This document shows positions 28,832-38,623 of a DNA stretch of 64,000 nt, one piece after another (positions within the stretch are counted from its first letter, which is position 1; every line of letters starts with the position of its first letter). This DNA is from Bacteroidales bacterium (lineage in GTDB: Bacteria; Bacteroidota; Bacteroidia; Bacteroidales; BM520): NCBI GenBank assembly GCA_031276035.1, contig JAISNV010000001.1:62001-126000 (forward strand), in the 5' to 3' direction. Position numbers and translations under genes: made by a program. The notes below the pieces were generated by a model. The model was not told the DNA's origin. It searched no databases and worked only from the letters and a program-made list of their open reading frames with translations.

Positions 28832-30871
28832 ATGAAATTCTATAATCCTCAATTTCTTTGGCTGCTTTTAGCTCTGATAATTCCGGTTATCATTCATTTT
28901 TTCCGTTTCAGAAAATTTAAAACGGAATATTTTACCAATGTCGAATTACTGAAAAAGATTAATATTGAAAAAAGAAGGATATCTAATTTAAGACGATTGA
29001 TAATCCTTTGTCTGAGACTACTCGCCATAACTTGCCTTGTTTTCGTTTTTGCAAAACCTTACATTCCTAAAACATATCAAAGCGAGGCGAATAAGTCTAA
29101 TATCATTAATATTTACATTGATAATTCGGCAAGTATGGAAGAACAGGAATCTATTTCCTTGCTTGATAATGCTAAAAAGAAAGCGAAACAAATTGTTATG
29201 ATGTACGGAACAAATAATTTATATAAAATTTATTCCAATAATTCGCCTTTAAATCCGCCATTACTCAATAAAGATGACGCGATAGTAGCAATCGACAATA
29301 TCAAAATATCATTTATAACCAGAAACTTATCATCAATAGTTGCCGCATTTAATTTTGAAAGCAGTAACGAAAAAGAAAAAAACATCTGTTATTATATTTC
29401 CGATTTCCAGATTACAAGTTCCGATTTTGAAAACCTGAAAGTTGATAATCAAACTATTTTCTTCATTCCCGTAGAAAGTAAATTTGCCAACAACTTATAT
29501 ATTAAAAACGTAATATTTTCAAATCCCGCATCAGTAATTTCAAACTTGCATCAAATCGATGTTATTATTGAAACCAAATCGGATCTCGGTTTTGAAAAAG
29601 TTCCTGTCAGCCTTTTCATTGAAGACAAGCTCATTTCATCCACAATTGTTGATGTTTCTGCAAATTCGTCGATTACGCTTCCGATAGCATTTCCCGACAA
29701 TATTGCGGGAATTAAGAGCGCTTACGTGCAAATCGAAGATAATTCCGTTACTTTCGACAATATCTTTTACTTTACTTACAAATTGAGAAATGAAATCTCG
29801 GTACTGAATATTTACGACGGCACACCAAACAGATATATCCGTACTTTGTTTTCAAGCGACAGCATTTTTAACTTCCGCCTAACCGACAGAAAGTTTATTA
29901 AATACGACGAATTGTCATTCTATGATCTCGTAATATTAGACGGTTTAGCGGAAATTCCCGACGGCTTGACTCAAGAATTATTCAGAAACATTGAACTTGG
30001 AAAAAGTATAATGTTAATTCCGAATAATGACTTTTTAGATTTAGAAAGTTATAATGCTTTTCTTGATAAATTTTCATTTGGAAGAATAAATCCTTTGATA
30101 AATACAAACGACAGAAATACAAACATTTCTTTTGAATCCGGATTCTTCACCGATGTTTTTTACGATATAGAATCTCTGTCGAATAAAAACCTGGAACTGC
30201 CTGTAATCAATTTGTATTTCCCGATTGACAAAGAGGAAAATGTTGTTCCGTTAATCAAACTTTCGGCAAATAATTCCAACATCTTCTCTTATAAGAAATT
30301 CGACAATGCAACTCTTTACGTTTTCGCTGTTCCTTTCGACAAAGATTATACGGATATTCATATAAATGCGCTTTTCGTGCCTATAATGTACAAAGCCGCC
30401 TTCACTGTATCTGGAGCAAGCATATCAAGTTATTCTCAGAACGAAAAAGTCATCAGACTAAATCCTTCAATAAAATCCGTAGATAATTTAAAATTGATTT
30501 GCAGAAGCGACTCGACATTCGCTTCTTATGTCTTTGAAGCTATCAATAATAACACTTTATTAAGATTTAAGGACGATTTAGAAGCTCCCGCAAGCAATTA
30601 CATTGTTAACCAAAACAACATTTCTGTCGACGGATTTTCAATTAATAACAGTCGTGAGGAATCAGTTTTCAAATTTTACGATCAAAGCACAATCAAAGAG
30701 CTTTTATCACAATATAAACTCGAAAACTGCACTGTATTAAGTGCTTCCGATAATATATTCGAGAAAGACCTGGCGGCAATAATAAACGCGAGCAATTTAT
30801 GGAAACTCTTTTTATTAGTTTGCATTTTGTTAATAATTACCGAAATGATACTATTGCGTTTATGGGAGTAA
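28832..30871 (+). CDS. BatA-domain/VWA-like membrane protein
   Basis: Inner-membrane protein of unknown function. The start FYNPQFLWLLLALIIPVIIHFF is the 'aerotolerance regulator N-terminal' hairpin, followed by RFRKFKTEYF and a second helix at about 55-75. A von Willebrand A-like domain follows, with the MIDAS-type DNSASM (about 97-102), then a long beta-rich periplasmic part and a C-terminal helix (about 655-675). It differs from BatA/BatB of the bat operon in lacking the neighbouring MoxR ATPase. Related proteins are common singletons in Bacteroidota. Confidence 0.83.
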   Translation: MKFYNPQFLWLLLALIIPVIIHFFRFRKFKTEYFTNVELLKKINIEKRRISNLRRLIILCLRLLAITCLVFVFAKPYIPKTYQSEANKSNIINIYIDNSASMEEQESISLLDNAKKKAKQIVMMYGTNNLYKIYSNNSPLNPPLLNKDDAIVAIDNIKISFITRNLSSIVAAFNFESSNEKEKNICYYISDFQITSSDFENLKVDNQTIFFIPVESKFANNLYIKNVIFSNPASVISNLHQIDVIIETKSDLGFEKVPVSLFIEDKLISSTIVDVSANSSITLPIAFPDNIAGIKSAYVQIEDNSVTFDNIFYFTYKLRNEISVLNIYDGTPNRYIRTLFSSDSIFNFRLTDRKFIKYDELSFYDLVILDGLAEIPDGLTQELFRNIELGKSIMLIPNNDFLDLESYNAFLDKFSFGRINPLINTNDRNTNISFESGFFTDVFYDIESLSNKNLELPVINLYFPIDKEENVVPLIKLSANNSNIFSYKKFDNATLYVFAVPFDKDYTDIHINALFVPIMYKAAFTVSGASISSYSQNEKVIRLNPSIKSVDNLKLICRSDSTFASYVFEAINNNTLLRFKDDLEAPASNYIVNQNNISVDGFSINNSREESVFKFYDQSTIKELLSQYKLENCTVLSASDNIFEKDLAAIINASNLWKLFLLVCILLIITEMILLRLWE

Positions 30872-30876
30872 AAAAC

Positions 30877-30884
30877 TAATTTTG
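30877..30884 (+). promoter_or_regulatory. -7 promoter element of the topoisomerase gene
   Basis: TAATTTTG, 27 bases before the start codon. Confidence 0.6.
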
Positions 30885-30910
30885 CAAAAAATTTTTCAGA
30901 AGGTACTTTT

Positions 30911-33631
30911 ATGACAGAAGATTTGCATTTGGACAACGAGCAAAAGAACGAGAAAACTCACAAACATACGACTTTACAAGTTTCCGAGATGTATGAAAAT
31001 TGGTTTCTCGACTATGCTACTTACGTTATTTTAGAGCGTGCAATTCCTGAAGTCATTGACGGTTTAAAGCCTGTGCAACGGAGAATTCTCCATACAATGG
31101 ATGAAATGGACGACGGCAGATACAACAAAGTTGCAAATATTATCGGGCAAACCATGAAATACCATCCGCATGGCGATGCTTCCATCGGCGACGCACTTGT
31201 ACAATTGGGACAAAGAGAGTTGTTAATAGACACTCAGGGCAACTGGGGAAATACTATTACCGGCGACAGCGCCGCCGCGCCGCGTTATATTGAAGCCCGA
31301 CTGACTCCTTTTGCAAAGGAAATTGCGTTTAACCACAAAACAACCGAATGGACACCTTCTTACGACGGCAGAAATAATGAGCCGGTAAAATTGCCGGTAA
31401 AATTTCCTTTATTGCTCGCACAGGGAATTGAAGGTATAGCTGTTGGATTGGCTTGCAAAATTTTACCGCACAATTTCAATGAACTGATCGACGCTTCGCT
31501 GGCATATCTAAAAGGCGAAGAGTTCGAACTGTATCCCGATTTTCCGAATGGCGGAAAAGCTGATTTCTCCAAATATAACGAGGGACTTCGCGGCGGAAAA
31601 GTGATTTCAAGAGCAAAATTATCGAAAATAGATAACAAAACAATTGCAATTACCGAAATTCCTTTCGGCAGAACTACAGAAACAGTTATCAATTCTATCA
31701 TTGCTGCAAACGATAAAGGTAAAATCAAAATAAAAAAAATAGACGATAATACGGCGGAAAAAGCTGAGATCATTGTTCAACTTGCAACCGGCGTAAGTCC
31801 GGATAAAACAATCGACGCTCTGTATGCTTTCACCGACTGCCAGATTTCTATTTCTCCAAATTCTTGTGTGATTTACAACAAGAAACCGGTTTTTATGGGT
31901 GTTACCGATATTCTTAAAATTTCTACGGATAACACTGTTGAACTATTAAGAAAAGAACTTGAAATAAAGCAGGCAGAATTGATGGAGCAGTTGCTGTATG
32001 CTTCTTTGGAAAGAATTTTTATTGAAAACAAAATATATAGAAAGATCGAAGAATGTAAAACTTGGGAATCGGTAATTGAAACAATCGACAAAGGATTGGA
32101 ACCGTACAAAGCACAGTTTTATAGAGAAATAACTCAAGACGATATCATTTGGCTGACGGAATTAAAGATTAAGAAAATATCAAAATACGACATCAGCAAA
32201 GTTGAAGAGCGTATAAAAAACATGCAGGAAGCCCTGAAAGAAACACAGAAAAATCTTGCGACTATAATTCCTTATACGATAAAATATTTTGAAAAGATAA
32301 AAGAAAAATACGGCAAAGGTAAAGATAGAAGAACCGAGATTGAAAATATAGATTCCATTGATGCTGTAAAAGTTGTAGCTACTTCCTGCAAGTTGTATAT
32401 TGACATAGAAGAAGGTTTCGCCGGAACCGGATTGAAAAAGGCGGAATATGTTTGCGACTGCTCTGATATTGACGATATTATTTATATCAGAAAAGACGGA
32501 ACATATCAGGTATCCAAAGTCAGTGATAAATTTTTCGTGGGTAAAGATGTAATTTATGTTAACGTATTCCGAAAGAATGATAATCGTACCATTTATAATT
32601 GCGTTTATCAAGACGGACCAAACGGAGCGTATTTTGTAAAAAGATTTCCGATTACCGGAATTACTCGCGATAAGGAATATTACATCACAAACGGAAAATC
32701 CAATTCCAAAATCATTTACCTCAATGTTAGACCGAACGGTGAAGCTGAGACAATAAAAGTCACTCTCCGTCCCAAACCTAAACTCAGAAACCTCAACTTT
32801 GAATATGATTTTAAAGATTTGGCAATCAAAGGTAAAAATTCGAAAGGGAATATATTAACCAAACACAGTGTCAAGAAAATTCAGATTAAAGATGAAGGCG
32901 TTTCCACTCTCGAAGCTTTGAAAGTTTGGTTTGATGATTCGGTTAAAAGACTTAACACGGATGGCAGAGGAAATTTTATAGGCGGTTTTGAAGGTGATGA
33001 TAAAATTATGTGCGCGTTCGCCGACGGCACTTTCAGAATTATCAATTTCGATATAACAAATCATTTTGACGATATACCTATTTATATAGAGAAGCATCAT
33101 CCTTTGAGAATTTACTCCGTGATTTATTACTCCGGAGAGAAAAGAAAAACTTATGTAAAGAGATTTCAGCTCGAAAATATTGAGGTATTCGGTTCGCTTC
33201 TCGACGGCCATCCCGACTCAAGATTACTGAATTTCTTCTATGAAGACCATCCGAGGATTGCACTTGTTTATCCTGAAAACAAGAAAGTTCCGCATTACTA
33301 TGAAATGGTTGAACTGGATACTTTCATCGAACCGAAAGGCTACACAGCCAAAGGGAAAAGATTGACGGACAAAGACTTTGAAGAGATTTTAATACTCAAA
33401 CCTTATTATCCCGACAGAACAATATTTAATGAAGATATTATTGCCGGAAATCAGGAAGATAATATTGAAGATGAAACTTCTGAAAATACGGAGAACACTG
33501 ATAATGATGATAATTTGAAAAATAATACGGACATCAATAATTCTAGTGATAATAATGGAGATAATTTGCCTCCATTAGTTGCTCCCGAAGGTTTAGAAGA
33601 AGATGATGATGTACAATTATCGTTGTTTTAA
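30911..33631 (+). CDS. Type IIA topoisomerase subunit A (topoisomerase IV ParC-type)
   Basis: Breakage-reunion subunit that decatenates or relaxes DNA together with a ParE/GyrB partner. The winged-helix domain carries the catalytic Tyr126 in APRYIEARL, preceded by the PVQRRIL and HPHGDA segments. The tower and coiled-coil follow to about 480. The C-terminal part (about 500-830) lacks a clear GyrA-box, which favours topoisomerase IV over gyrase. The last ~65 residues are an acidic, Asn/Asp/Glu-rich tail ending QLSLF. At the position of E. coli GyrA Ser83 there is Ala90. parE is not adjacent. Confidence 0.88.
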   Translation: MTEDLHLDNEQKNEKTHKHTTLQVSEMYENWFLDYATYVILERAIPEVIDGLKPVQRRILHTMDEMDDGRYNKVANIIGQTMKYHPHGDASIGDALVQLGQRELLIDTQGNWGNTITGDSAAAPRYIEARLTPFAKEIAFNHKTTEWTPSYDGRNNEPVKLPVKFPLLLAQGIEGIAVGLACKILPHNFNELIDASLAYLKGEEFELYPDFPNGGKADFSKYNEGLRGGKVISRAKLSKIDNKTIAITEIPFGRTTETVINSIIAANDKGKIKIKKIDDNTAEKAEIIVQLATGVSPDKTIDALYAFTDCQISISPNSCVIYNKKPVFMGVTDILKISTDNTVELLRKELEIKQAELMEQLLYASLERIFIENKIYRKIEECKTWESVIETIDKGLEPYKAQFYREITQDDIIWLTELKIKKISKYDISKVEERIKNMQEALKETQKNLATIIPYTIKYFEKIKEKYGKGKDRRTEIENIDSIDAVKVVATSCKLYIDIEEGFAGTGLKKAEYVCDCSDIDDIIYIRKDGTYQVSKVSDKFFVGKDVIYVNVFRKNDNRTIYNCVYQDGPNGAYFVKRFPITGITRDKEYYITNGKSNSKIIYLNVRPNGEAETIKVTLRPKPKLRNLNFEYDFKDLAIKGKNSKGNILTKHSVKKIQIKDEGVSTLEALKVWFDDSVKRLNTDGRGNFIGGFEGDDKIMCAFADGTFRIINFDITNHFDDIPIYIEKHHPLRIYSVIYYSGEKRKTYVKRFQLENIEVFGSLLDGHPDSRLLNFFYEDHPRIALVYPENKKVPHYYEMVELDTFIEPKGYTAKGKRLTDKDFEEILILKPYYPDRTIFNEDIIAGNQEDNIEDETSENTENTDNDDNLKNNTDINNSSDNNGDNLPPLVAPEGLEEDDDVQLSLF

Positions 33632-33666
33632 TTTTTCGACTCCGGATTTTATATCATTTCAAACTA

Positions 33667-33690
33667 AAAGATAAAATTATATTTATCTTT
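33667..33690 (+). terminator. AT-rich hairpin after the topoisomerase gene
   Basis: Perfect 9-base stem AAAGATAAA/TTTATCTTT with a 6-base loop, 36 bases after the stop. The following T-run is weak, so it is only a possible terminator. Confidence 0.35.
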
Positions 33691-33811
33691 CATTAGGACA
33701 TTTCTATAAAATAATCACATAATTAATTAGAGAAATGCATTGTAAATCCGAAAACCTTAATCTAACTTTTTCATTTTGTGAATAAATTAGGAAGTTTATC
33801 CTTTTCTTCTG

Positions 33812-36286
33812 CTATTTCTTCACTACTTTTTTTATTGTTTCGCCCGAATCGGTACTTATTTTTATAAAATAAGTACCGGAAGTTAGATCTGAGATATCAA
33901 TTTTATAATAAGTTGATGAATTAATATAATTATGAAAAGATAATTTTCTTCCTGTAATATCAAAAACATCAATATTCTTAATATTTAATTTTTGATTTTC
34001 GATGTACAATTCGCCTTCAGTAGGATTCGGATAAAGGTTGATTTCGATATTTGCATCAAAATCTTCTATGCCTACATTATTTACAAGCAATTCCTTTTCA
34101 ATATCCGCAGCAGGGTTATAGTTGCCGTTACCGCTCTGTATAGCAGTAATAGTTGCTATTCCGGGACCTACGATATAGAGTAAATCATTATTAACGATTC
34201 CAACACTATTGTTATCCGAACTATAACTAACAGAAAGTCCGCTGGTTGCCATTGCCGTAAGCGTTATCGGAGCATCTCCTACAATAGCTTGCAGGTCCTG
34301 ATTCCAAATTATAACCTGATCCTGCTTGCTTACAGTAAGTGGTTTATTTACTTCCGGTGCCGGACTATAATTTGCATCTCCACTCTGTATAGCAGTAATA
34401 GTTGCTATTCCGGTGCCTACAATATAGAGTAAATCTCCATTGATGATTCCCACATCAGTGTTATCGGAACTATAACTCACAGGAAGCCCGCTGGTTGCCA
34501 TTGCCGTAAGCGTTATCGGAGTATCTCCTACAAAAGCTTGTAAATCCTGATTCCAAATAATCGTTTGACTTGTCAAATTAGTTACCGTAAGAGGCTTATT
34601 TACATCCGGTGCCGGTTCGTATAATTCATTACCTCCCTGTATAGCAGTAATTATAGCCTCGCCAACATTATGAAAAGTTAAAATATTATTGCTTACAGTT
34701 GCAATATCAGTATTGCTTGACATATAAGTCACGGGCAATCCGCTGGTAGCAGTTGCAGTTAATTCCGCACTACCATCATTTACGGAAAAATTTAAAGTTT
34801 GATCCCATTCAATTAATTGAGATAAATAAGAATATTCAGCAGCACCAATATCGATTCTTTCGTTAAAAATGCGAGGATTATAATAAATATCAGTTTCCGG
34901 AAGATTTAATCCCGAAGTATTCGGTATTCCCATATTGATACATGCAGAACCAATTGACAAAGACCAATTTGATTGCATTACTTGTAAACTATCGGCACTA
35001 TTGACTCCGCAACCCACAATTGGAGATGGAGTTATAAAATATGGGTAAAAACTACCGGTTTCACTACCGGTATTATCAGCCATTAAGTTAATATTACCAA
35101 CACCGGTATAAAGCGTTCCCTGTATTGCTGTATAATTTACTATGCTCGGCGAACTATAAAGTTGCGAAAATTGAGTATCTTTTTTATTGCCCCATAATAT
35201 ACAATCTGTTAAATAAGTTTTATTGGAACAAGAAATACCACCCGCATAAATACTATAATTTGTTTCCGCTAAATTATTAACAATATTGGAATTAATAATA
35301 TCCAGTATAGTTGCTTCGCTTGTACAAAATATTCCTCCGATAGCATTAGCTCCGGTACTATGTGTACTTGTAGCCGTATTATTAGCTATAATGCAACCCG
35401 TAATCGTAGTACTTCCGGCATTATAAATTCCTCCAACAACATCTGAAGGATAATTTGCCAAATTATGCCAAGCCCTATTATTCATAATGAAGCAGTTTAT
35501 TAAATTAACTGTGCCATAAATTTCTATTCCACCGCTACTATATCCCTCATTGTTGATTATGGAACATGTTCTAAAAATAGCCGAAGAACTATTATTTACA
35601 AATACACCTGCTCCGGCCTGACCATAATTACCATTTATAATACAATCTATAAATGTTGCCGTTGCATTATACATGTAAATACCGCCTCCATTATAACTAT
35701 TACTATTAGTACGTGTTCCATTATTTTTTATAATACAATTTTCTATTGTACAATTTACAATCGATGAAACCGGATCATAAATCCTTAATCCAGACACACT
35801 GGCTTCAAATATTGTACAATTAAATACTTTTGTATTACTTGAAAAAATAATTCCCGAACTACCTAAGGCTTGTATTGTAAAACCATCTAAAGTAACAAGG
35901 CTATTATAATTAAATTGCATATCTACAACATAACTTGCAGAACCAATCAACATTGAAGATTGCCCATAATCATTTACTCCATAACTCATTGCTGGACGTT
36001 CAGTAAGGCTCGATTCAATTCCAATAAACCCTCCATATACCGAAACCCCGTTCTTCATGGCAATACCGGCAGAAGAAGTATAGGTTCCCACAGCCACAAA
36101 TATAGTATCTCCATTAATCGCAGGAGTAAGTGCACCGGCAATATTGGCTTTCGCAGTAGCCCAGCTTAATCCGTCATTAGAATTATTTCCGGCAGGTTTA
36201 ACATAATATTTTATCGCAAAAAGTGAATTAGATAGAACTAACGCAAAAAATATGAAAACTGTTTTTTTTAAGATAGGATGTCCCAT
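33812..36286 (-). CDS. Large T9SS-secreted right-handed beta-helix protein with Ig-like repeats
   Basis: Probably a cell-surface or released adhesin or polysaccharide-binding protein. The frame opens at an ATG at 36340, but the ATG at 36286 places a signal peptide at the very start (823 aa) and is preferred. After it comes the 'GNNSNDGLSWATAKANI' segment, typical of beta-helix proteins, and then many short Asn/Gly-rich helix turns to about residue 440. Three ~83-residue Ig-like repeats follow (34075-34830 on DNA). The C-terminus, NLYPNPTEGELYI to KKVVKK, is a type A T9SS sorting domain. No catalytic motif was seen. A single gene without a clear promoter box. Confidence 0.87.
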   Translation of the reverse strand: MGHPILKKTVFIFFALVLSNSLFAIKYYVKPAGNNSNDGLSWATAKANIAGALTPAINGDTIFVAVGTYTSSAGIAMKNGVSVYGGFIGIESSLTERPAMSYGVNDYGQSSMLIGSASYVVDMQFNYNSLVTLDGFTIQALGSSGIIFSSNTKVFNCTIFEASVSGLRIYDPVSSIVNCTIENCIIKNNGTRTNSNSYNGGGIYMYNATATFIDCIINGNYGQAGAGVFVNNSSSAIFRTCSIINNEGYSSGGIEIYGTVNLINCFIMNNRAWHNLANYPSDVVGGIYNAGSTTITGCIIANNTATSTHSTGANAIGGIFCTSEATILDIINSNIVNNLAETNYSIYAGGISCSNKTYLTDCILWGNKKDTQFSQLYSSPSIVNYTAIQGTLYTGVGNINLMADNTGSETGSFYPYFITPSPIVGCGVNSADSLQVMQSNWSLSIGSACINMGIPNTSGLNLPETDIYYNPRIFNERIDIGAAEYSYLSQLIEWDQTLNFSVNDGSAELTATATSGLPVTYMSSNTDIATVSNNILTFHNVGEAIITAIQGGNELYEPAPDVNKPLTVTNLTSQTIIWNQDLQAFVGDTPITLTAMATSGLPVSYSSDNTDVGIINGDLLYIVGTGIATITAIQSGDANYSPAPEVNKPLTVSKQDQVIIWNQDLQAIVGDAPITLTAMATSGLSVSYSSDNNSVGIVNNDLLYIVGPGIATITAIQSGNGNYNPAADIEKELLVNNVGIEDFDANIEINLYPNPTEGELYIENQKLNIKNIDVFDITGRKLSFHNYINSSTYYKIDISDLTSGTYFIKISTDSGETIKKVVKK
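34075..34830 (-). repeat. Three in-frame ~249-base repeats (Ig-like modules)
   Basis: The two C-terminal copies are almost identical at DNA level: identical 20-base blocks recur with a period of 249 bases (for example starting at 34241 and 34490). The third copy (about 34585-34830) is diverged. Each encodes an Ig-like unit with the pattern SGLPVSYSSDN and ATITAIQSG. Confidence 0.85.
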
Positions 36287-36581
36287 AATCATTAATAAAT
36301 ATTTAGTCAAAATAAATAATCTTGATATTAAACTTTTCATATGTTATAATTTATTTTTAATTTTTACAGACTTAACCCACCGTTTTACCATATTTTTTAA
36401 CTGTATTTTTATATGATAATAAAAATTGTCTCCGCCGGAGAAATCAATTGACCATGCAAAACTCTGCAAATATAAATAACTTTATCAAGTTATCCGAATT
36501 ATGAATCTCAAATTATTTTTCTTAAGAAAATTTTTAAATAAAAAATTTCATTTTTATATTGTCCATATAAAAAAAAAGTGA

Positions 36582-36589
36582 TATATTTG
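36582..36589 (+). promoter_or_regulatory. -7 promoter element of the SPFH gene
   Basis: TATATTTG, 33 bases before the first ATG. Confidence 0.65.
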
Positions 36590-36621
36590 CAATATTAAAA
36601 TAATATCAAATTAAATTTTTA

Positions 36622-37530
36622 ATGATTATGGATAAAGAAATGAAATTCAAGGGTGTAACTATTAACGGATTATTAATGGTATTCATCGAATTGTTGTTAT
36701 TAGTGGCAGCAATAGTATGTTTTATTCAAGTTGACAAAAGCAATAGCGAATTGTGGTTTATTCCGGGGTTTGCATTAATTCTTTTATTCCTCTTTTTTAC
36801 TCTAGGTTATGTTTTAATTGAACCTAATGAAGCCTGCGTGCTTCTATTTTTCGGAGTTTATAAAGGGACTATTAAGAATAATGGATTTTTTTGGTTAAAT
36901 CCTTTATACAAAAAGAAAAAAATCTCACAGAGAATTTGTAATCTTGATACAGACCCGATAAAAGTCAATGATAAGATAGGAAATCCTATTATGATCGGAT
37001 TGGTTTTGGTTTGGAAAATCGAAGATACTTATAAGATTATGTTTGATATTGAAAATGACGGTAAAAGCAGGTTTGCTTATGAGCAATTTGTTAAAGTTCA
37101 GAGTGATGCGGCCTTAAGAAGAGTTGCCGGAATGTATCCTTACGATAATCTTGACGAAGAACACGATCATTCTGCAACATTACGCTCCAGCAGCGATGAA
37201 GTAAATGATAAATTGGAACTTGAATTAATTGACCGATTAGCAATGGCAGGAATAAAAGTTGTGGAAGCACGAATCAATTATTTGGCTTATGCCTCTGAAA
37301 TTGCCAGCGCAATGCTTCGCCGTCAACAAGCATCAGCAATTATAGCCGCTCGCGAAAAGATTGTCGAAGGTGCTGTAAGCATGGTTGAAATGGCATTACA
37401 AAAATTATCGGAAAAAGATGTAATCTCTCTTGATGAAGATAAAAAAGCGAGTATGGTAAGTAATTTAATGGTTGTTTTATGTGCAGATGAAGCCGCACAA
37501 CCTATCATCAACGCAGGAACCTTGTATTAA
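36622..37530 (+). CDS. SPFH/band 7 domain membrane protein
   Basis: Membrane-microdomain scaffold of the stomatin/prohibitin superfamily; precise role unknown. Two hydrophobic segments (about 13-35 and 42-66) are followed by the SPFH domain. The start is PNEACVLLFFGVYKGT, with GFFWLNPLY and the LVWKIEDTYKIMFD beta strand. A long helix with alternating Ala/Arg follows (YASEIASAMLRRQQASAI, about 223-240). 302 aa. A second ATG six bases downstream is equally possible. It is followed 14 bases later by a small ribbon-helix-helix gene. Confidence 0.9.
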   Translation: MIMDKEMKFKGVTINGLLMVFIELLLLVAAIVCFIQVDKSNSELWFIPGFALILLFLFFTLGYVLIEPNEACVLLFFGVYKGTIKNNGFFWLNPLYKKKKISQRICNLDTDPIKVNDKIGNPIMIGLVLVWKIEDTYKIMFDIENDGKSRFAYEQFVKVQSDAALRRVAGMYPYDNLDEEHDHSATLRSSSDEVNDKLELELIDRLAMAGIKVVEARINYLAYASEIASAMLRRQQASAIIAAREKIVEGAVSMVEMALQKLSEKDVISLDEDKKASMVSNLMVVLCADEAAQPIINAGTLY

Positions 37531-37544
37531 TAGAAATTACAAAA

Positions 37545-37709
37545 ATGTCTGAAAAGAAAAACGAAACAAAAGCATTTGTATTGCGAATAGATGCAGAAAA
37601 ATTAGCAGCTATTGAGAAGTGGGCGCAAGATGAATTTCGCAGCACTAATGGGCAGATTTTGTGGATACTTGATCAAGCTTTAAAAAAAGGAAAAAGGATA
37701 AAAAAGTAA
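37545..37709 (+). CDS. Small Arc-like ribbon-helix-helix protein
   Basis: 54-aa protein: an initial basic stretch, the beta strand KAFVLRID (about 9-16), then helix AEKLAAIEKWAQDEF and helix TNGQILWILDQALKKG, ending in Lys/Arg. This is the MetJ/Arc ribbon-helix-helix pattern, usually DNA-binding as a dimer. It starts 14 bases after the SPFH stop and is followed by a strong terminator, so the two genes form a bicistronic unit. It may regulate its own operon or be a partner of the SPFH protein. Confidence 0.85.
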   Translation: MSEKKNETKAFVLRIDAEKLAAIEKWAQDEFRSTNGQILWILDQALKKGKRIKK

Positions 37710-37761
37710 GAGACGAAAACACAATTACTAAATCTAAAGTAATGGCAATAGTTAACGAGAA

Positions 37762-37795
37762 AATAAGCTATTCGGATTTGAATAGCTTATTTTTT
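37762..37795 (+). terminator. Rho-independent terminator of the SPFH/RHH operon
   Basis: Perfect 12-base stem AATAAGCTATTC/GAATAGCTTATT with a 6-base loop, followed by T6. Confidence 0.85.
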
Positions 37796-37849
37796 ATTCT
37801 CTATGTCAAATAAAAATAAACACCAACTACTTATTGTAATTTTTTATAT

Positions 37850-37857
37850 TAACTTTG
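37850..37857 (+). promoter_or_regulatory. -7 promoter element of queC
   Basis: Exact TAACTTTG, about 50 bases before queC. The short leader has no recognisable preQ1 riboswitch. Confidence 0.65.
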
Positions 37858-37906
37858 CAATCGCAAATAGTGTATCTCAGATTAACCACTTTAAAAACAG
37901 AGAATT

Positions 37907-38569
37907 ATGAAAACCAATCATTCCGCACTTGTATTGTTTTCCGGAGGGCAAGATTCTACAACTTGTTTGTTTTGGGCAAAAAAGCATTTTGATAATGTTA
38001 TGGCTTTATGCTTTTCATACGGACAAAAACATTCTATTGAAATAGAAATAGCAAAAAAAATTGCACAAACAGCGGAAATTCCGATTCGGATTACGGACGC
38101 TTCGTTTATAGGTAAGATTTCGGAAAGTTCTTTGACGAATGATGAAATTATTATGGACAACAAAAAACCTAAAAATTCTTACCCTAATACTTTTGTTCCG
38201 GGACGAAATTTATTCTTTCTAAGTTTAGGAGCCGTAGTAGCTCACTCTCACGGAATACACAATTTGATAACAGGCGTCTCTCAAGCAGATTACTCCGGAT
38301 ATCCGGACTGCAGAGAAAACTTTATTAAATCCGCCAATGAAACCCTGAATCTTGCAATGGATGAACATTTCACAATTCACACACCTCTTATGCATTTGAA
38401 CAAAGCCGATATTTGGGCTTTAGCCGATGAATTAAACATTTTGAATATCATTAAAAACGAAACCCTCACTTGTTACAGAGGAATTATTGCCGAAGGATGC
38501 GGAAATTGTCCGGCTTGTACTCTGAGGAATGCCGGATGGAAAAAATTTCAAGAAACAAAAAAATTCTAA
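37907..38569 (+). CDS. queC: 7-cyano-7-deazaguanine synthase
   Basis: Converts 7-carboxy-7-deazaguanine to preQ0 with ATP and ammonia, in queuosine synthesis. The PP-loop is SGGQDS (residues 12-17). The zinc site is four cysteines: Cys189, Cys198, Cys201 and Cys204, in the C-terminal CGNCPAC region. 220 aa, family size. queF follows after 54 bases and is probably co-transcribed. Confidence 0.97.
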   Translation: MKTNHSALVLFSGGQDSTTCLFWAKKHFDNVMALCFSYGQKHSIEIEIAKKIAQTAEIPIRITDASFIGKISESSLTNDEIIMDNKKPKNSYPNTFVPGRNLFFLSLGAVVAHSHGIHNLITGVSQADYSGYPDCRENFIKSANETLNLAMDEHFTIHTPLMHLNKADIWALADELNILNIIKNETLTCYRGIIAEGCGNCPACTLRNAGWKKFQETKKF

Positions 38570-38623
38570 GAAATATTTTGTATCAATAATATATTTATTG
38601 ACAATCATTAAATAAAAATTGAA

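Noticed and set aside
37800..37906. Possible preQ1 riboswitch upstream of queC
   Set aside because: The leader is only about 45 bases after the -7 box and shows neither the preQ1-I hairpin/A-rich tail nor a matching loop. An ordinary promoter explains it.
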